A stretch of 64,000 bases of DNA from assembly GCA_041263285.1 (NCBI GenBank), contig JBFSVS010000003.1, forward strand, positions 1 through 64,000. Reading direction: 5' to 3'. Both the position numbers and the translations under genes were made by a program. This DNA comes from Acidiparvus fluvialis. Its GTDB lineage: Bacteria; Acidobacteriota; Holophagae; Holophagales; Holophagaceae. The notes beneath the pieces are model-generated. The model was not told where the DNA came from. It did no database searches and worked only from the letters and a program-made list of their open reading frames with translations. This document shows positions 50,836 through 60,267 of this stretch, piece by piece. Numbering within the stretch: position 1 is the stretch's first letter; each line of letters starts with the position of its first letter.

Positions 50836-51825
50836 TTAGAATTTTGGTAATTTTATGATTTCTCGAACTTTATCCATGGTCCCTTGAGCAACTTTGCGAG
50901 CCTGGCCATTTCCATCCATCAAAATATCGTCTAGGGACTTTGGATTCCTGAGGCTGGATTGGGCACGTTCTCGGACCGGAGCGATCTTAACGATAAGGTT
51001 TTCAGCAACCTTCATCTTGCAATCAAAACAACCAATTGAGGCCGTGCGACAACCCTGACTAATCTCTTCTTGATCAACTTGGGATGAGAAGATTTTATGG
51101 TACCCAAAGACAGGACACTCCTCCGGATTACCGGGGTCTGATTTTTTTACCCTCTTTGGATCTGAGATCATTTGCCGAGTACATTTTTCTTTGATGGCAC
51201 TATCTTCATCCGAAAGGTAAATACAATTGTTATAGGTCTTAGACATCTTTCGTCCATCGAGTCCTAGCACTTTCGCCGTAGGGGTTAAAACGGCTTGAGG
51301 TTCCTTGAAGAAGTTCGTCTTAAAGATATGGTTAAATCTTCGGGCAACTTCCCTTGTGAGTTCGAGATGAAATAATTGATCTTCCCCAACGGGAACCTTA
51401 TCAGCTTGATACATCAAAATATCAGCAGCTTGAAGGAGGGGATACCCTAGGAATCCAAAACTATTTAGATCCGCGTTGGAATTTGCTTGTTTTTCTTTAT
51501 ACGTGGGAACTCGTTCTAGCCAAGATAAGGGCGTAGTCATGCTCAAAAGCAACTGCAGCTCTGAATGCTCTTTGACGGCACTCTGGACAAAAATAGACGA
51601 TGAAGCAGGGTTGATACCTACGGCTAGAAAGGTAGCGGCTAACTCATAAACGGAAGGCTGAATGACCTCGGCCTGATTATATTTAGAAGTAAGCGCATGC
51701 CAATCGGCAATCATATAAAAGACTGTGTTTCCCTTTTGGAGGGCAACAAAATTCTCAAGGGCACCCACGAGGTGACCGATATGTAAGGACCCACTCGGTT
51801 GGATACCCGATAGAACAACCGCCAT
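50836..51825 (-). CDS. trpS: Tryptophanyl-tRNA synthetase
   Basis: 329 residues from the ATG at 51825, where the family begins (MAVVLSGIQPSGSLHIGHL). A frame-open extension upstream lies inside the protease gene and is rejected. HIGH motif HIGHL near 16, YMIADWHALT, PLLQAADILMYQADKVPVGEDQ, KMSKS-type GRKMSKT near 195, and CPVFGYHKIF...GCFDCKMKVAENL. Class I enzyme charging tRNA-Trp. It closes the operon started by mltG. Confidence 0.96.
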   Translation of the reverse strand: MAVVLSGIQPSGSLHIGHLVGALENFVALQKGNTVFYMIADWHALTSKYNQAEVIQPSVYELAATFLAVGINPASSSIFVQSAVKEHSELQLLLSMTTPLSWLERVPTYKEKQANSNADLNSFGFLGYPLLQAADILMYQADKVPVGEDQLFHLELTREVARRFNHIFKTNFFKEPQAVLTPTAKVLGLDGRKMSKTYNNCIYLSDEDSAIKEKCTRQMISDPKRVKKSDPGNPEECPVFGYHKIFSSQVDQEEISQGCRTASIGCFDCKMKVAENLIVKIAPVRERAQSSLRNPKSLDDILMDGNGQARKVAQGTMDKVREIIKLPKF

Positions 51826-51830
51826 GATTC

Positions 51831-52571
51831 TTACCCCAAGAAAACGGTTTGCAATAGACCGAGTATACCAATTAGAAACATAAAAATTGGGTACAGAATA
51901 ATTCGAAATAAACCCGTAAAGACAAGAATCAATAGGGCAATTTGCATATAGGGTTGGAGACGATCGTACCTGGGTAGCCAAGGATCAGGGATAAACGCTC
52001 TGAGGACTGAAGCACCGTCCAAAGGACCCAGCGGGAGCATATTAAAAATAGCGAGCCCCATATTTATCAAAATACATTGGCCAGAGAGGGCAATGAGAAC
52101 CGTCTGGCTTGAGATCGTTCCTAATCGCTCAATCCCTGCGTAACCCGAAAGAGCGGATTCAAAGAGAATATTTTGTTCTTTGAGGTCTGGCACAGACGCC
52201 TTAATTAAAAAAACTGTGATGAAAAAGAAGAGAAGACTTAAAACTAAATTAGATGCAGGACCCGCAAAAGCCACCATGGCGTAGGATGTTTTCATTCTTA
52301 AACGGCGAGTTAAATTGACGGGATTCACCGGAACGGGCTTAGCCCAACCAATGAACGGTATGCCGGTAGACATACCAATGATCGGAAAGAGAAAAGTTCC
52401 AATGGGGTCCATGTGGGCTATGGGATTAAGCGTCATACGACCTAACCTTTGTGCTGTTCGATCCTCGAGTAGAAAAGCAGCGGTCGCATGACTGGCTTCG
52501 TGAACACTCAATGAAAAAAGGAGTGCGACATAAGAAATCAGGATGGCGGGAAGTGAAAAATTATCAAACAT
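51831..52571 (-). CDS. Site-2-protease-like M50 metalloprotease
   Basis: 246 residues, about six membrane segments. Zinc motif HEASH at residues 24-28 in LSVHEASHATAAF, then RLGRMTLNPIAHMDPIGT, and the third ligand in NMLPLGPLDGASVL near the C terminus. This is the short YwhC/Rip-like class of intramembrane or membrane-associated proteases. The ATG shares a base with the preceding stop (TAATG), so translation is coupled to the FAD oxidoreductase. Confidence 0.92.
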   Translation of the reverse strand: MFDNFSLPAILISYVALLFSLSVHEASHATAAFLLEDRTAQRLGRMTLNPIAHMDPIGTFLFPIIGMSTGIPFIGWAKPVPVNPVNLTRRLRMKTSYAMVAFAGPASNLVLSLLFFFITVFLIKASVPDLKEQNILFESALSGYAGIERLGTISSQTVLIALSGQCILINMGLAIFNMLPLGPLDGASVLRAFIPDPWLPRYDRLQPYMQIALLILVFTGLFRIILYPIFMFLIGILGLLQTVFLG

Positions 52572-53818
52572 TAGATAACGATGGTCTCCTTAACTAGTTT
52601 ACCTTCTCTGAACCGACTCCATCGGAGTGGAGAGCAATCTATCGTTCGGTAAGCGCCAAACAAAATAAGCTCTGCTAAACATAGCCCCACTGCAGGGGAC
52701 TCCATTGCCCCATGGCCGCTATAACCGACCTGCAACAAGAGATTCTTATAGTTGTCATGCCATCCCACAATTGCATTATGGTCGAGGACATTCGTATCAT
52801 AAAGGCCTCCCCATCCTGACTTCAACTTACAGGAGGATGCAGAAGGGATTCTTTCCTGCATGGGGAGATTAACTTCGTTAATATAGTAGTCCTGTTCAAA
52901 AGTGGTATCAAAATTATCCGGTTCATTTTTTCTAGCCTTACCAATCATCAAATTTCCACTTTCATATTTGAAGTAAATACCTTGGTCAATAATTGTGAGT
53001 GGAATATCTTTCCACCGAGAGTCCACGTTGGGGAATCCAGGAAATTCGGTAATAAACATCATCCTTTTTTGGGCAATCACCGGGGTCAGGTCCTCTTGAC
53101 CCATGCCCGACCGCTTTAGAATTTGATTAATCCATGGACCGGTGCACAAGGCTACGATCCCCGCAGTAACGGATTCCTCAACCCCTTCCGCAGTTTTAAG
53201 GGTCACGCCCGTCGCCACTCCGTTCACAATAGAAACACTTATTACTTCCGTATTGAGCTCGATAACAGGAGGATTCGGGTAATCGTTTAGCGCTCTCTCA
53301 AAATAGCCTACTGCAGCTTGGCTAGGGTCAAAGCTTCCACAATCTTTACCGAAAATTCCCCCCACGATAGGCTCAAATTCAAGCGCCTCAACTATTTCGG
53401 GATCCATATGATCGATACCGCACAGAAGTCCGGGGATTTTATTTTCAATTTCATGGGGCTTTAGTACTTCAAAATTCACAGCATTGGCATTCCACTGCTC
53501 AAAAGCAGCAGGAATTTTATCCCATGCTTTTTGATAATAGGTAAAGAGGTATCCAGATCCTTGATAGGCACATCCTACACCCATTTCTTGCGCAAAGTTT
53601 TTTAAGAGCCCAATCGAATAGGAGCAGAGCTTCTGATTGATATCGGTAGTCCAAAGATTCCTAAACCCACCGGCGCTAAAAGCTGTCGGTCCACTGGCAA
53701 TCTTATCCCCACGATCCAAAACAAGAATACTTCCCTTAAAGCCTAACTTTAAGAGGTTATAGATAAGGGATCCGGAGCTAATACCGGCACCCACCACAAT
53801 AAGATCAAATTTACGCAT
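52571..53818 (-). CDS. FAD-dependent oxidoreductase (DadA/sarcosine-oxidase-like)
   Basis: 415 residues. N-terminal FAD dinucleotide motif VVGAGISSGSLIYNLL then VLDRGDKIASGPTAFSAGGFRNLW. GWGGLYDTNVLDHNAIVGWH and the closing GYSGHGAMESPAVGLCLAELI are typical of the DAO superfamily. The substrate is probably an amino or methylamino acid; not determined. It is translationally linked to the M50 protease. Confidence 0.88.
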   Translation of the reverse strand: MRKFDLIVVGAGISSGSLIYNLLKLGFKGSILVLDRGDKIASGPTAFSAGGFRNLWTTDINQKLCSYSIGLLKNFAQEMGVGCAYQGSGYLFTYYQKAWDKIPAAFEQWNANAVNFEVLKPHEIENKIPGLLCGIDHMDPEIVEALEFEPIVGGIFGKDCGSFDPSQAAVGYFERALNDYPNPPVIELNTEVISVSIVNGVATGVTLKTAEGVEESVTAGIVALCTGPWINQILKRSGMGQEDLTPVIAQKRMMFITEFPGFPNVDSRWKDIPLTIIDQGIYFKYESGNLMIGKARKNEPDNFDTTFEQDYYINEVNLPMQERIPSASSCKLKSGWGGLYDTNVLDHNAIVGWHDNYKNLLLQVGYSGHGAMESPAVGLCLAELILFGAYRTIDCSPLRWSRFREGKLVKETIVI

Positions 53819-53826
53819 CGTTAGAT

Positions 53827-54561
53827 TTAATCATACTGAAGAAGCATTAAGAATTCTTGATTCCCTTTTTGACCCAAAATAGGAGAGGGGATGATCTCTT
53901 TGGGCTTCAGATCGGTTGCACTGAAGAATAAAAAAAGATCGTCACAAATTTTTTGGTGGGTTCGAGTGTCAGAAATAATACCTCCAGCACCGACGTCTTC
54001 CTTTTTGGCTTCAAACTGAGGTTTGATAAGTAACACGGCTTTCGATTTTTTTTCAAGCGATCCCAGGACCGAGGGGATAATTTTTTTAAGGGAAATGAAA
54101 CTTAAATCGGCGCAGAGAAAATGAATCCGGTCCGGTATGCAGTTCGGATCCCAAAAACGAGCATTCGTATTTTCCATTGCAACTACTTTGGGGTGAGTTC
54201 TTAGTTTCCAATCAAGTTGATTGGTGCCTACATCAACTGCATACACTTTAAGGGCACCCCGCTGAATCAGGCAGTCAGTAAAGCCTCCGGTGCTTGAACC
54301 TAAGTCCAAACAAATCCTTTCATCGACCGAAAGATTCCAATGCCTAAAAGCACTATCTAACTTGAAGCCCCCACGGCTCACAAAAGGTATTTTTTCTTGT
54401 TTAAGGCGAATCTCGGCATCCATCGAAACCGAAACTCCCACCTTATCTTGGACTGTATTATTAACCAAAATTTCTCCCGCTAGGATTAGGCCGTGAGCGT
54501 GGCTAATATCTTTTGCTAACCCAAGAGAGAGCAAAGATTGATCGAGCCTCATGGATGTCAT
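53827..54561 (-). CDS. tlyA: TlyA-family RNA methyltransferase (S4 + FtsJ domains)
   Basis: 244 residues. N-terminal S4 domain (MRLDQSLLSLGLAKDISHAHGLILAG-like, residues 4-60), then SAM-binding LDLGSSTGGFTDCLIQRGA and ADLSFISLKKI. TlyA methylates 2'-O positions in 16S/23S rRNA. The start codon overlaps the mltG stop (ATGA); an inner ATG three codons on is also possible. LIKPQFEAKKEDVG is the conserved catalytic Lys segment. Confidence 0.93.
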   Translation of the reverse strand: MTSMRLDQSLLSLGLAKDISHAHGLILAGEILVNNTVQDKVGVSVSMDAEIRLKQEKIPFVSRGGFKLDSAFRHWNLSVDERICLDLGSSTGGFTDCLIQRGALKVYAVDVGTNQLDWKLRTHPKVVAMENTNARFWDPNCIPDRIHFLCADLSFISLKKIIPSVLGSLEKKSKAVLLIKPQFEAKKEDVGAGGIISDTRTHQKICDDLFLFFSATDLKPKEIIPSPILGQKGNQEFLMLLQYD

Positions 54562-55574
54562 AGATTTTCCTGATTCCTCAATTTCTTTTCAGCTTGAATC
54601 TTACGGTAGGCCTGAACGGCCTTGCTGTGTTCCTCGAGAGTCGAGGAAAAAACATGAGTCCCATTCCCGTCAGCAACAAAATAAAGCTCCTCAGTTGTTG
54701 AAGGTTTAACTGCGGCCTGCATCGAAGGTAGGCTTGGGGAACATATGGGTCCCGGGGGGAGCCCTGGAATTCTATAGGTGTTATAGGGATGAAATCGTCT
54801 CAGATCAGTTCCTCCAAGACGAAGAGGGTTGGGCAATCCTAATTTGTATTTACTATATTGAACTGTCGGATCGCATTGAAGCGGCATCCCTTTTTTGAGT
54901 CGGTTGAGAAATACACTTGCAATACGATCGCGCTCAGAATTCACTGTCGCTTCTGATTCGATTAAGCTCGCAAGGATAAGTGTTTCATAGTTGGAGAGGC
55001 CATTTTTGATCTGACTAGATGGATAATATTTTTTTGAGTTCTTCACGAGCATCTTAATTATGTCTATTGGCTCCATGGCGCGATTGATGAAATAAGTATT
55101 GGGGGCCATGAAGCCCTCTAGGGTCCTAGCTTTGGGCTCACCCGTCAAAAGAATCAGTTCAGGGTCTGTCCATAGCGACCAGAATTGCTCCGCTGGTACA
55201 TAATCTTTGAGAAGTTTTTCGATCTGCCAACTATTGGATCCCTCTGGAATGACAAGCTCAATAAACGTGCTATGCCCTCCCCAGATAATATTGACGATTT
55301 CGAATAGAGTTGCGCGAGCGGGGATTAGGTATTCACCCTCACGAATCTTTCTAAAATCTAACTTTGCCCAGATTCGAATCGGAAGATCAGATCGGATAAT
55401 ACTCGATGACTTAAGTTGGAGAATGACTTGAGAGACGGACATTCCTTTTTTGACCAGAACCACCTGGGGCTCATTTAGATCGTTTCTTTGACTCAATAAA
55501 AGTGCACCCGCTGATACCGTGACGGCTAGGCCGACGAGCAGAGCTTTCATCAAATTAGAGGTGTTTAGAGACAT
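54558..55574 (-). CDS. mltG: Endolytic murein transglycosylase MltG
   Basis: 338 residues. An N-terminal TM anchor (MKALLVGLAVTVSAGALLL), a LysM-like stretch, then the YceG domain: FMAPNTYFI, LILASLIESEATVNSERDRIASVFLNRL with the catalytic Glu near 205, CDPTVQYSKY, NTYRIPGLPPGPICSPS, YFVADGNGTHVFSSTLEEH. It cuts nascent glycan strands in the periplasm. First gene of a five-gene minus run. Confidence 0.96.
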   Translation of the reverse strand: MSLNTSNLMKALLVGLAVTVSAGALLLSQRNDLNEPQVVLVKKGMSVSQVILQLKSSSIIRSDLPIRIWAKLDFRKIREGEYLIPARATLFEIVNIIWGGHSTFIELVIPEGSNSWQIEKLLKDYVPAEQFWSLWTDPELILLTGEPKARTLEGFMAPNTYFINRAMEPIDIIKMLVKNSKKYYPSSQIKNGLSNYETLILASLIESEATVNSERDRIASVFLNRLKKGMPLQCDPTVQYSKYKLGLPNPLRLGGTDLRRFHPYNTYRIPGLPPGPICSPSLPSMQAAVKPSTTEELYFVADGNGTHVFSSTLEEHSKAVQAYRKIQAEKKLRNQENL

Positions 55575-55626
55575 AATGATTTATTATCCCTTAGATGGAT
55601 CTCAGGGGCGAGACAAGGGGCAGTCG

Positions 55627-57057
55627 ATGACAAACAATACTTATCAAAGACATATGGGGCTATTTTCTTCGGTCATGTTGATCGCAGGGTCTATGATTGG
55701 CTCGGGTGTCTTCATCGTGGCTGCTGATATGGTTCGTATTGGACACACCGGAACCTCATTACTACTTGGATGGCTCCTCACCGGTATCATCACGATTTTA
55801 TGTGCCCTATCATTTGGCGAACTTGCAGGAATGTTCCCGAGAGCAGGAGGACAATATTCCTATATCAAAGAAATTTATGGTCCCATGACCGCTTTTACTT
55901 TCGGATGGACTTTCTTTACGGTCATCGAATGCGGAACGATTGCCGCTGTTGCGGTAGGTTTTGGAAAATATTTAGGAACATTCTTTCCCGGCATATCCGA
56001 TACCGTATGGTTGGGTTCAAAAATTCATATCGATCAATTTACTTTATTAAATATCAAGGACCAATTCATTATTACCCTTGGCCCCTACGATATGGGCCTC
56101 ACCCCGTCTAGACTGTCAGGCATTGCTATCATCGGACTACTGACCGCTATCAATCTTTTAGGAGTCAAAGCCGGATCTTGGATACAGAACATCCTGACTG
56201 TGATTAAGATTGCAAGTTTAGCGGTCCTAATTTTCTTTGGGCTTTACCTCAGCCCCCAAACAGTGCCCGATGCAAGTCCCCTCCCCTTTACTCAAGACTC
56301 TGTGTACTACGGTTTTTTAGTGAGTTTACTCATTATGCAGACAGGCAGTCTTTTTAGCGCAACGGCATGGGAATCACTTACGTTTGTTGCATCGGAAGTC
56401 AAGGACCCAAAACGCGTGATCCCCTTGTCTCTTTTTATTGGGACAACCCTAGTTTGTGGAATCTATTTCATCGTCAATTTGATCTATATTAAGTTTCTAG
56501 GACCCGTAGGTATTGCCACGGCCCCCAATGATCGAGTTGGCAGTTTGGCTCTTCAGGCAATGATGGGCTCTTCGGGTGCTTACCTCATGGCGGGTGGAAT
56601 TTTGATCAGCATGTTTGGCTGTGTAAATGGAATCGTCCTATCTGGCGCTCGAGTGTACCAATCAATGGCTGAAGACGGGCTTTTCTTCAAGGGCGTAAAA
56701 GCCCTAAATAGTAACGGGGTTCCAGCCTATGGGTTAGCCTATCAAGCAATTTGGAGTTGTATCCTCACGCTTACCGGGACGTATGGACAACTTCTTGATT
56801 TTGTTATGTTTGCGGCCATTTTATTTTTCTTCCTTACGGTTTTAGGGGTCATTATTCTTCGAATTCGCAAGCCAGACCTAGATCGACCCATTAAAGTGAT
56901 TGCTTACCCCTTGACACCCCTTTTATATCTCTTTTTAGCGGGTTCGGTGATGATTGCCTTGCTCATTTTTAGGCCCAGCTACACTTGGCCAGGCTTAATG
57001 ATTGTCTTAATGGGTATTCCGATATATTTTCTTCGGCCCAAAAAAGAACAAATCTAG
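55627..57057 (+). CDS. APC-superfamily amino acid permease
   Basis: 476 residues, about twelve membrane helices. The substrate motif GSMIGSGVFIVAADM in TM1, GWLLTGIITILCALSFGELAGMFPRAGGQYSYIKE (TM2 to the loop), and LTFVASEVKDPKRVIPLSL in TM6-7 are typical of APC amino acid transporters. ATG 55627 has AGGGG upstream; an earlier ATG at 55573 is open too. Substrate unknown. It diverges from mltG. Confidence 0.9.
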   Translation: MTNNTYQRHMGLFSSVMLIAGSMIGSGVFIVAADMVRIGHTGTSLLLGWLLTGIITILCALSFGELAGMFPRAGGQYSYIKEIYGPMTAFTFGWTFFTVIECGTIAAVAVGFGKYLGTFFPGISDTVWLGSKIHIDQFTLLNIKDQFIITLGPYDMGLTPSRLSGIAIIGLLTAINLLGVKAGSWIQNILTVIKIASLAVLIFFGLYLSPQTVPDASPLPFTQDSVYYGFLVSLLIMQTGSLFSATAWESLTFVASEVKDPKRVIPLSLFIGTTLVCGIYFIVNLIYIKFLGPVGIATAPNDRVGSLALQAMMGSSGAYLMAGGILISMFGCVNGIVLSGARVYQSMAEDGLFFKGVKALNSNGVPAYGLAYQAIWSCILTLTGTYGQLLDFVMFAAILFFFLTVLGVIILRIRKPDLDRPIKVIAYPLTPLLYLFLAGSVMIALLIFRPSYTWPGLMIVLMGIPIYFLRPKKEQI

Positions 57058-59675
57058 TTTTCAGTATCAAGGCCGCCTGCGTTGAATCTCAGGATGCGCT
57101 TAACTTCATTTTGTAATTGTTCTGACGAGAGTTCATTAGTACGACGCTTAGGAGCGGTAAGTTTAGGGAGTTCTTCTTGGGGCTGTTCTTCTTGGGGCTC
57201 AATACGATAGAGATACGCGATGATTTCATCCTCAAAACCATATCGCATTTCTTGAAAGTAATCGAAGCTTTCGCGTTTGTATTCAACGAGAGGATCCTTT
57301 TGACCGTACCCTCTAAATCCGATGGCCTCTTTGAGGTGGTCCATGACTAGAAGATGGCGCTTCCATGCAGCATCGATGATCTGAATTATCGATACCTTTT
57401 CATGCCATCTCAACATTTCTGCCGATGGAAAACGGCGTTCTTTCTGATCATATTTTTCTTTCATCGCTTGGCTTATCAGAGTCACTGATTGCGGAGAATT
57501 GATTGGCAGGGTTGTCAGATCAATCACCGGGGTCCCGAAGAGTTGCGTTAAACGATCAGAGAAATGCTGTAGATTTCGCGTGGCTGCTGTGGCACAGAAT
57601 TGATGATGCAGGCCCTCGATGATTTCAAAGGTTATTTGATGAATATATTCTTTAGTATTTCCCTTAAGGACGTCATTTCTAAGATTGTAGAAAAAAATAC
57701 GTTGCTTGTTCATCACATCATCATATTCGAGGAGATGCTTTCGAATTTCAAAGTGATGGGTCTCCACTCTTTTTTGGCTTTTCTCTATCGAGGAACTGAC
57801 CATCCGGCTTTCGATAGGCTCATCATCATTAAGGCCAAAAGCACTCATTAGAGTCTTGATTCTCTCACCGCCAAAGATTCGCATCAGATCATCTTCTAGG
57901 CTTAAGAAGAAGCGAGATGAACCAGGGTCGCCTTGTCGCCCTGCTCGGCCACGAAGTTGGTTATCGATTCGTCGACTTTCATGGCGCTCGGTACCTAGGA
58001 TGTGCAGACCACCAATCGCAATCACCTCTTGTTTCTCTTTTTCGGTTTCGACCTGAAGACGCGCAAGAGTCTGACGATACTCAGGGGTTTCTTGATTATC
58101 CTGATCATAAATATTTATTCCGGACTGAAGATGTTCACGTTTAGCTAACGCCTCAGGATTACCACCAAGAAGAATATCGGTTCCTCGGCCCGCCATATTG
58201 GTTGCAATAGTAACGGCATTCTTACGACCCGCTTGTGCAATAATGTCAGCTTCTTTTTCGTGATGTTTTGCATTGAGAACTACGTGCTTAATGCCCGCTT
58301 TCTTTAATTCTTTCGAGAGCATTTCACTACTTTCAATACTGGCAGTACCAATAAGAATAGGTTGTCCCATCTCATTGAGTTTCTGGACTTCGGCAACAAT
58401 CGCCTTAATCTTTGAACCGGCTGTTGCGAAGACCATATCGGAATAGTCCTTTCGAATCATGGGCTGATTCGTGGGAATCACAACGACTTCAAGGTTATAG
58501 ATTTGATAAAATTCTTTTGCTTCAGTCTCTGCTGTTCCAGTCATGCCCGATAGACGTTTGTACATACGGAAAAAATTCTGAAAAGTAACCGTTGCTAACG
58601 TCTGGTTTTCAGCATTAACTTCAACGCCTTCTTTGGCTTCAATGGCTTGGTGAAGACCATTAGACCAGCGTCGACCGGGCATCAGGCGGCCGGTAAATTC
58701 GTCAACAATAACCACCTCTTTGCCTTTGCCTTCGGTTTTATTCGACACCATATATTCTTTATCTCGGAAATACATGTGGTGCGCTAATAGGGCTTGAGAA
58801 AGCCCGTGAAGATGCTCAATGTTAGTTGGATCATAAAGATTGCCAACTTTCAGCAGTTCTTCAGCACGTCTGATTCCGGCATCGGTCAAGACAACTTGTC
58901 GATCTTTTTCTTCGATTTTAAAATCTGTATCTCGACTTAATTTCGGAATAATGGCATCAATCTTATAGTATTTAGAGGTATCTTCCTCGCTTGAGCCAGC
59001 GATGATCAGAGGAGTTCTCGCTTCGTCGATCAGGATACTGTCCACTTCATCGACAATAGCGAAATGGAAGCCACGCTGGCAAAAATCAGCAAGATCCCAT
59101 TTCATGTTATCGCGAAGATAATCAAAGCCTATTTCGTTATTCGTAGCGTAGGTAATATCTTTGGCATACGCCTCTCGTCTTTCATCGTCGCTCAGTCCGT
59201 GTTGAATGACTCCCACAGTCAAACCTAACCACGTATAGAGGCGACCCATCCAATCGGCATCCCGTCGAGCAAGGTAATCATTAACGGTAACTAAGTGGGC
59301 ACCCTTACCTGCTAGTGCATTCAAATAGAGGGGTAATGTTGCGGTAAGCGTTTTACCCTCCCCGGTTCGCATTTCTGATATTTTTCCTTCATGAAGAACC
59401 ATGCCGCCGATGAGTTGGACATCAAAGTGGCGCATACGTAAAACACGTCGGGAGGCTTCTCTGACGACGGCAAAAGCTTCAGGAAGGATCTCATCAAGGG
59501 TTTTGCCTTGACGCAGTAATTCTTTAAAATAGGGGGTTTTAGCCCGAAGATCTTGGTCTGACAAAGATTGAAGGATCGGCTCAAACTGATTGACGACTTG
59601 GACATTTTTCCAAAGTCTTTTCAATTCTCGGTCATTTTTAGACCCAACAATTTTTTTAATTAAGTTATCAATCAT
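57054..59675 (-). CDS. secA: Preprotein translocase ATPase SecA
   Basis: 873 residues. Nucleotide-binding MRTGEGKTLTATLPLYL (about residue 103), VNDYLARRDADWMGRLY, Walker B VDEVDSILIDEARTPLII, AGRGTDILLGG, and GTERHESRRIDNQLRGRAGRQGDPGSS. Helical wing and scaffold follow (DAAWKRHLLVMDHLKEAIGFRGYGQKDP). The usual C-terminal CxCx8CH/C zinc tail is absent; it ends after a short acidic/basic linker (KLTAPKRRTNELSS). It converges with the permease. Confidence 0.97.
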   Translation of the reverse strand: MIDNLIKKIVGSKNDRELKRLWKNVQVVNQFEPILQSLSDQDLRAKTPYFKELLRQGKTLDEILPEAFAVVREASRRVLRMRHFDVQLIGGMVLHEGKISEMRTGEGKTLTATLPLYLNALAGKGAHLVTVNDYLARRDADWMGRLYTWLGLTVGVIQHGLSDDERREAYAKDITYATNNEIGFDYLRDNMKWDLADFCQRGFHFAIVDEVDSILIDEARTPLIIAGSSEEDTSKYYKIDAIIPKLSRDTDFKIEEKDRQVVLTDAGIRRAEELLKVGNLYDPTNIEHLHGLSQALLAHHMYFRDKEYMVSNKTEGKGKEVVIVDEFTGRLMPGRRWSNGLHQAIEAKEGVEVNAENQTLATVTFQNFFRMYKRLSGMTGTAETEAKEFYQIYNLEVVVIPTNQPMIRKDYSDMVFATAGSKIKAIVAEVQKLNEMGQPILIGTASIESSEMLSKELKKAGIKHVVLNAKHHEKEADIIAQAGRKNAVTIATNMAGRGTDILLGGNPEALAKREHLQSGINIYDQDNQETPEYRQTLARLQVETEKEKQEVIAIGGLHILGTERHESRRIDNQLRGRAGRQGDPGSSRFFLSLEDDLMRIFGGERIKTLMSAFGLNDDEPIESRMVSSSIEKSQKRVETHHFEIRKHLLEYDDVMNKQRIFFYNLRNDVLKGNTKEYIHQITFEIIEGLHHQFCATAATRNLQHFSDRLTQLFGTPVIDLTTLPINSPQSVTLISQAMKEKYDQKERRFPSAEMLRWHEKVSIIQIIDAAWKRHLLVMDHLKEAIGFRGYGQKDPLVEYKRESFDYFQEMRYGFEDEIIAYLYRIEPQEEQPQEELPKLTAPKRRTNELSSEQLQNEVKRILRFNAGGLDTEN

Positions 59676-59693
59676 CGCTCAGTGAACTTTCAG

Positions 59694-59703
59694 CTAATAT
59701 TAG
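59694..59703. promoter_or_regulatory. Palindrome CTAATATTAG upstream of secA
   Basis: A perfect 10-bp palindrome 18 bases before the secA start, also found before paralogue B. On the minus strand TAATAT could be a -10, with TTTAGC 17 bases upstream as a weak -35. Confidence 0.4.
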
Positions 59704-59847
59704 GATCCTTAAGTGTATCGCTAAATTCATCTTTCAGATCGATGGAAAGTGACAGATAAGCCTTCAATCTTGGGGTCTAGGCCTAGTACAACTTCCCATG
59801 GCAATCAAAATCTGCGAAAATTAATTTGAATCAAAAGGAGAATTTAA

Positions 59848-60267
59848 ATGGCTCTAGAAAGAACATTCGCCATCATCAAGCCCGATGCCGTGATTGCAGG
59901 AGTCTCTGGGCAGATTCTTCAAGCCATCGAGGATTCTGGACTCCAGATTATCGGCCTTAAAAGAACGCGCTTAACCCCAGCAATCTGCCGGGGTTTTTAT
60001 CACGAGCACGTAAGTAAAGGGTTTTATCCCGAATTAGAAGCATTCATGATCGAGGGGCCTGTAATTTTAATGTGTCTTTCGGGAGATGATGCAATTAAGC
60101 GATGGAGAGATCTCATGGGCTCAACAAATCCCTCCAATGCCGCTGAAGGATCCATGAGAAAACGCTTTGGTACTTCCATTGGACGCAATGCCACCCATGG
60201 ATCGGATTCGCCTGCCAGTGCAGCCTTTGAAGTTTCATACTTCTTCAATGCTTTTGAACTTAATTAA
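59848..60267 (+). CDS. ndk: Nucleoside diphosphate kinase
   Basis: 139 residues. Balances NTP pools with a phosphohistidine. ERTFAIIKPDAV at the start, EHVSKGFYPELEAFM, GPVILMCLSGDDAI, and the active-site GRNATHGSDSPASA with His117. Its stop overlaps the convergent proS stop by 4 bases. The gap to secA is 172 bases, enough for two divergent promoters. Confidence 0.97.
   Translation: MALERTFAIIKPDAVIAGVSGQILQAIEDSGLQIIGLKRTRLTPAICRGFYHEHVSKGFYPELEAFMIEGPVILMCLSGDDAIKRWRDLMGSTNPSNAAEGSMRKRFGTSIGRNATHGSDSPASAAFEVSYFFNAFELN

Noticed and set aside
51826..51981. 52-codon N-terminal extension of trpS
   Set aside because: It copies the coding region of the M50 protease in another frame, and TrpS proteins start at MAVVLSGIQPSG.
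59777..59786. Palindrome CTAGGCCTAG in the secA-ndk gap
   Set aside because: Short self-complementary site without a partner copy seen or any nearby promoter element.
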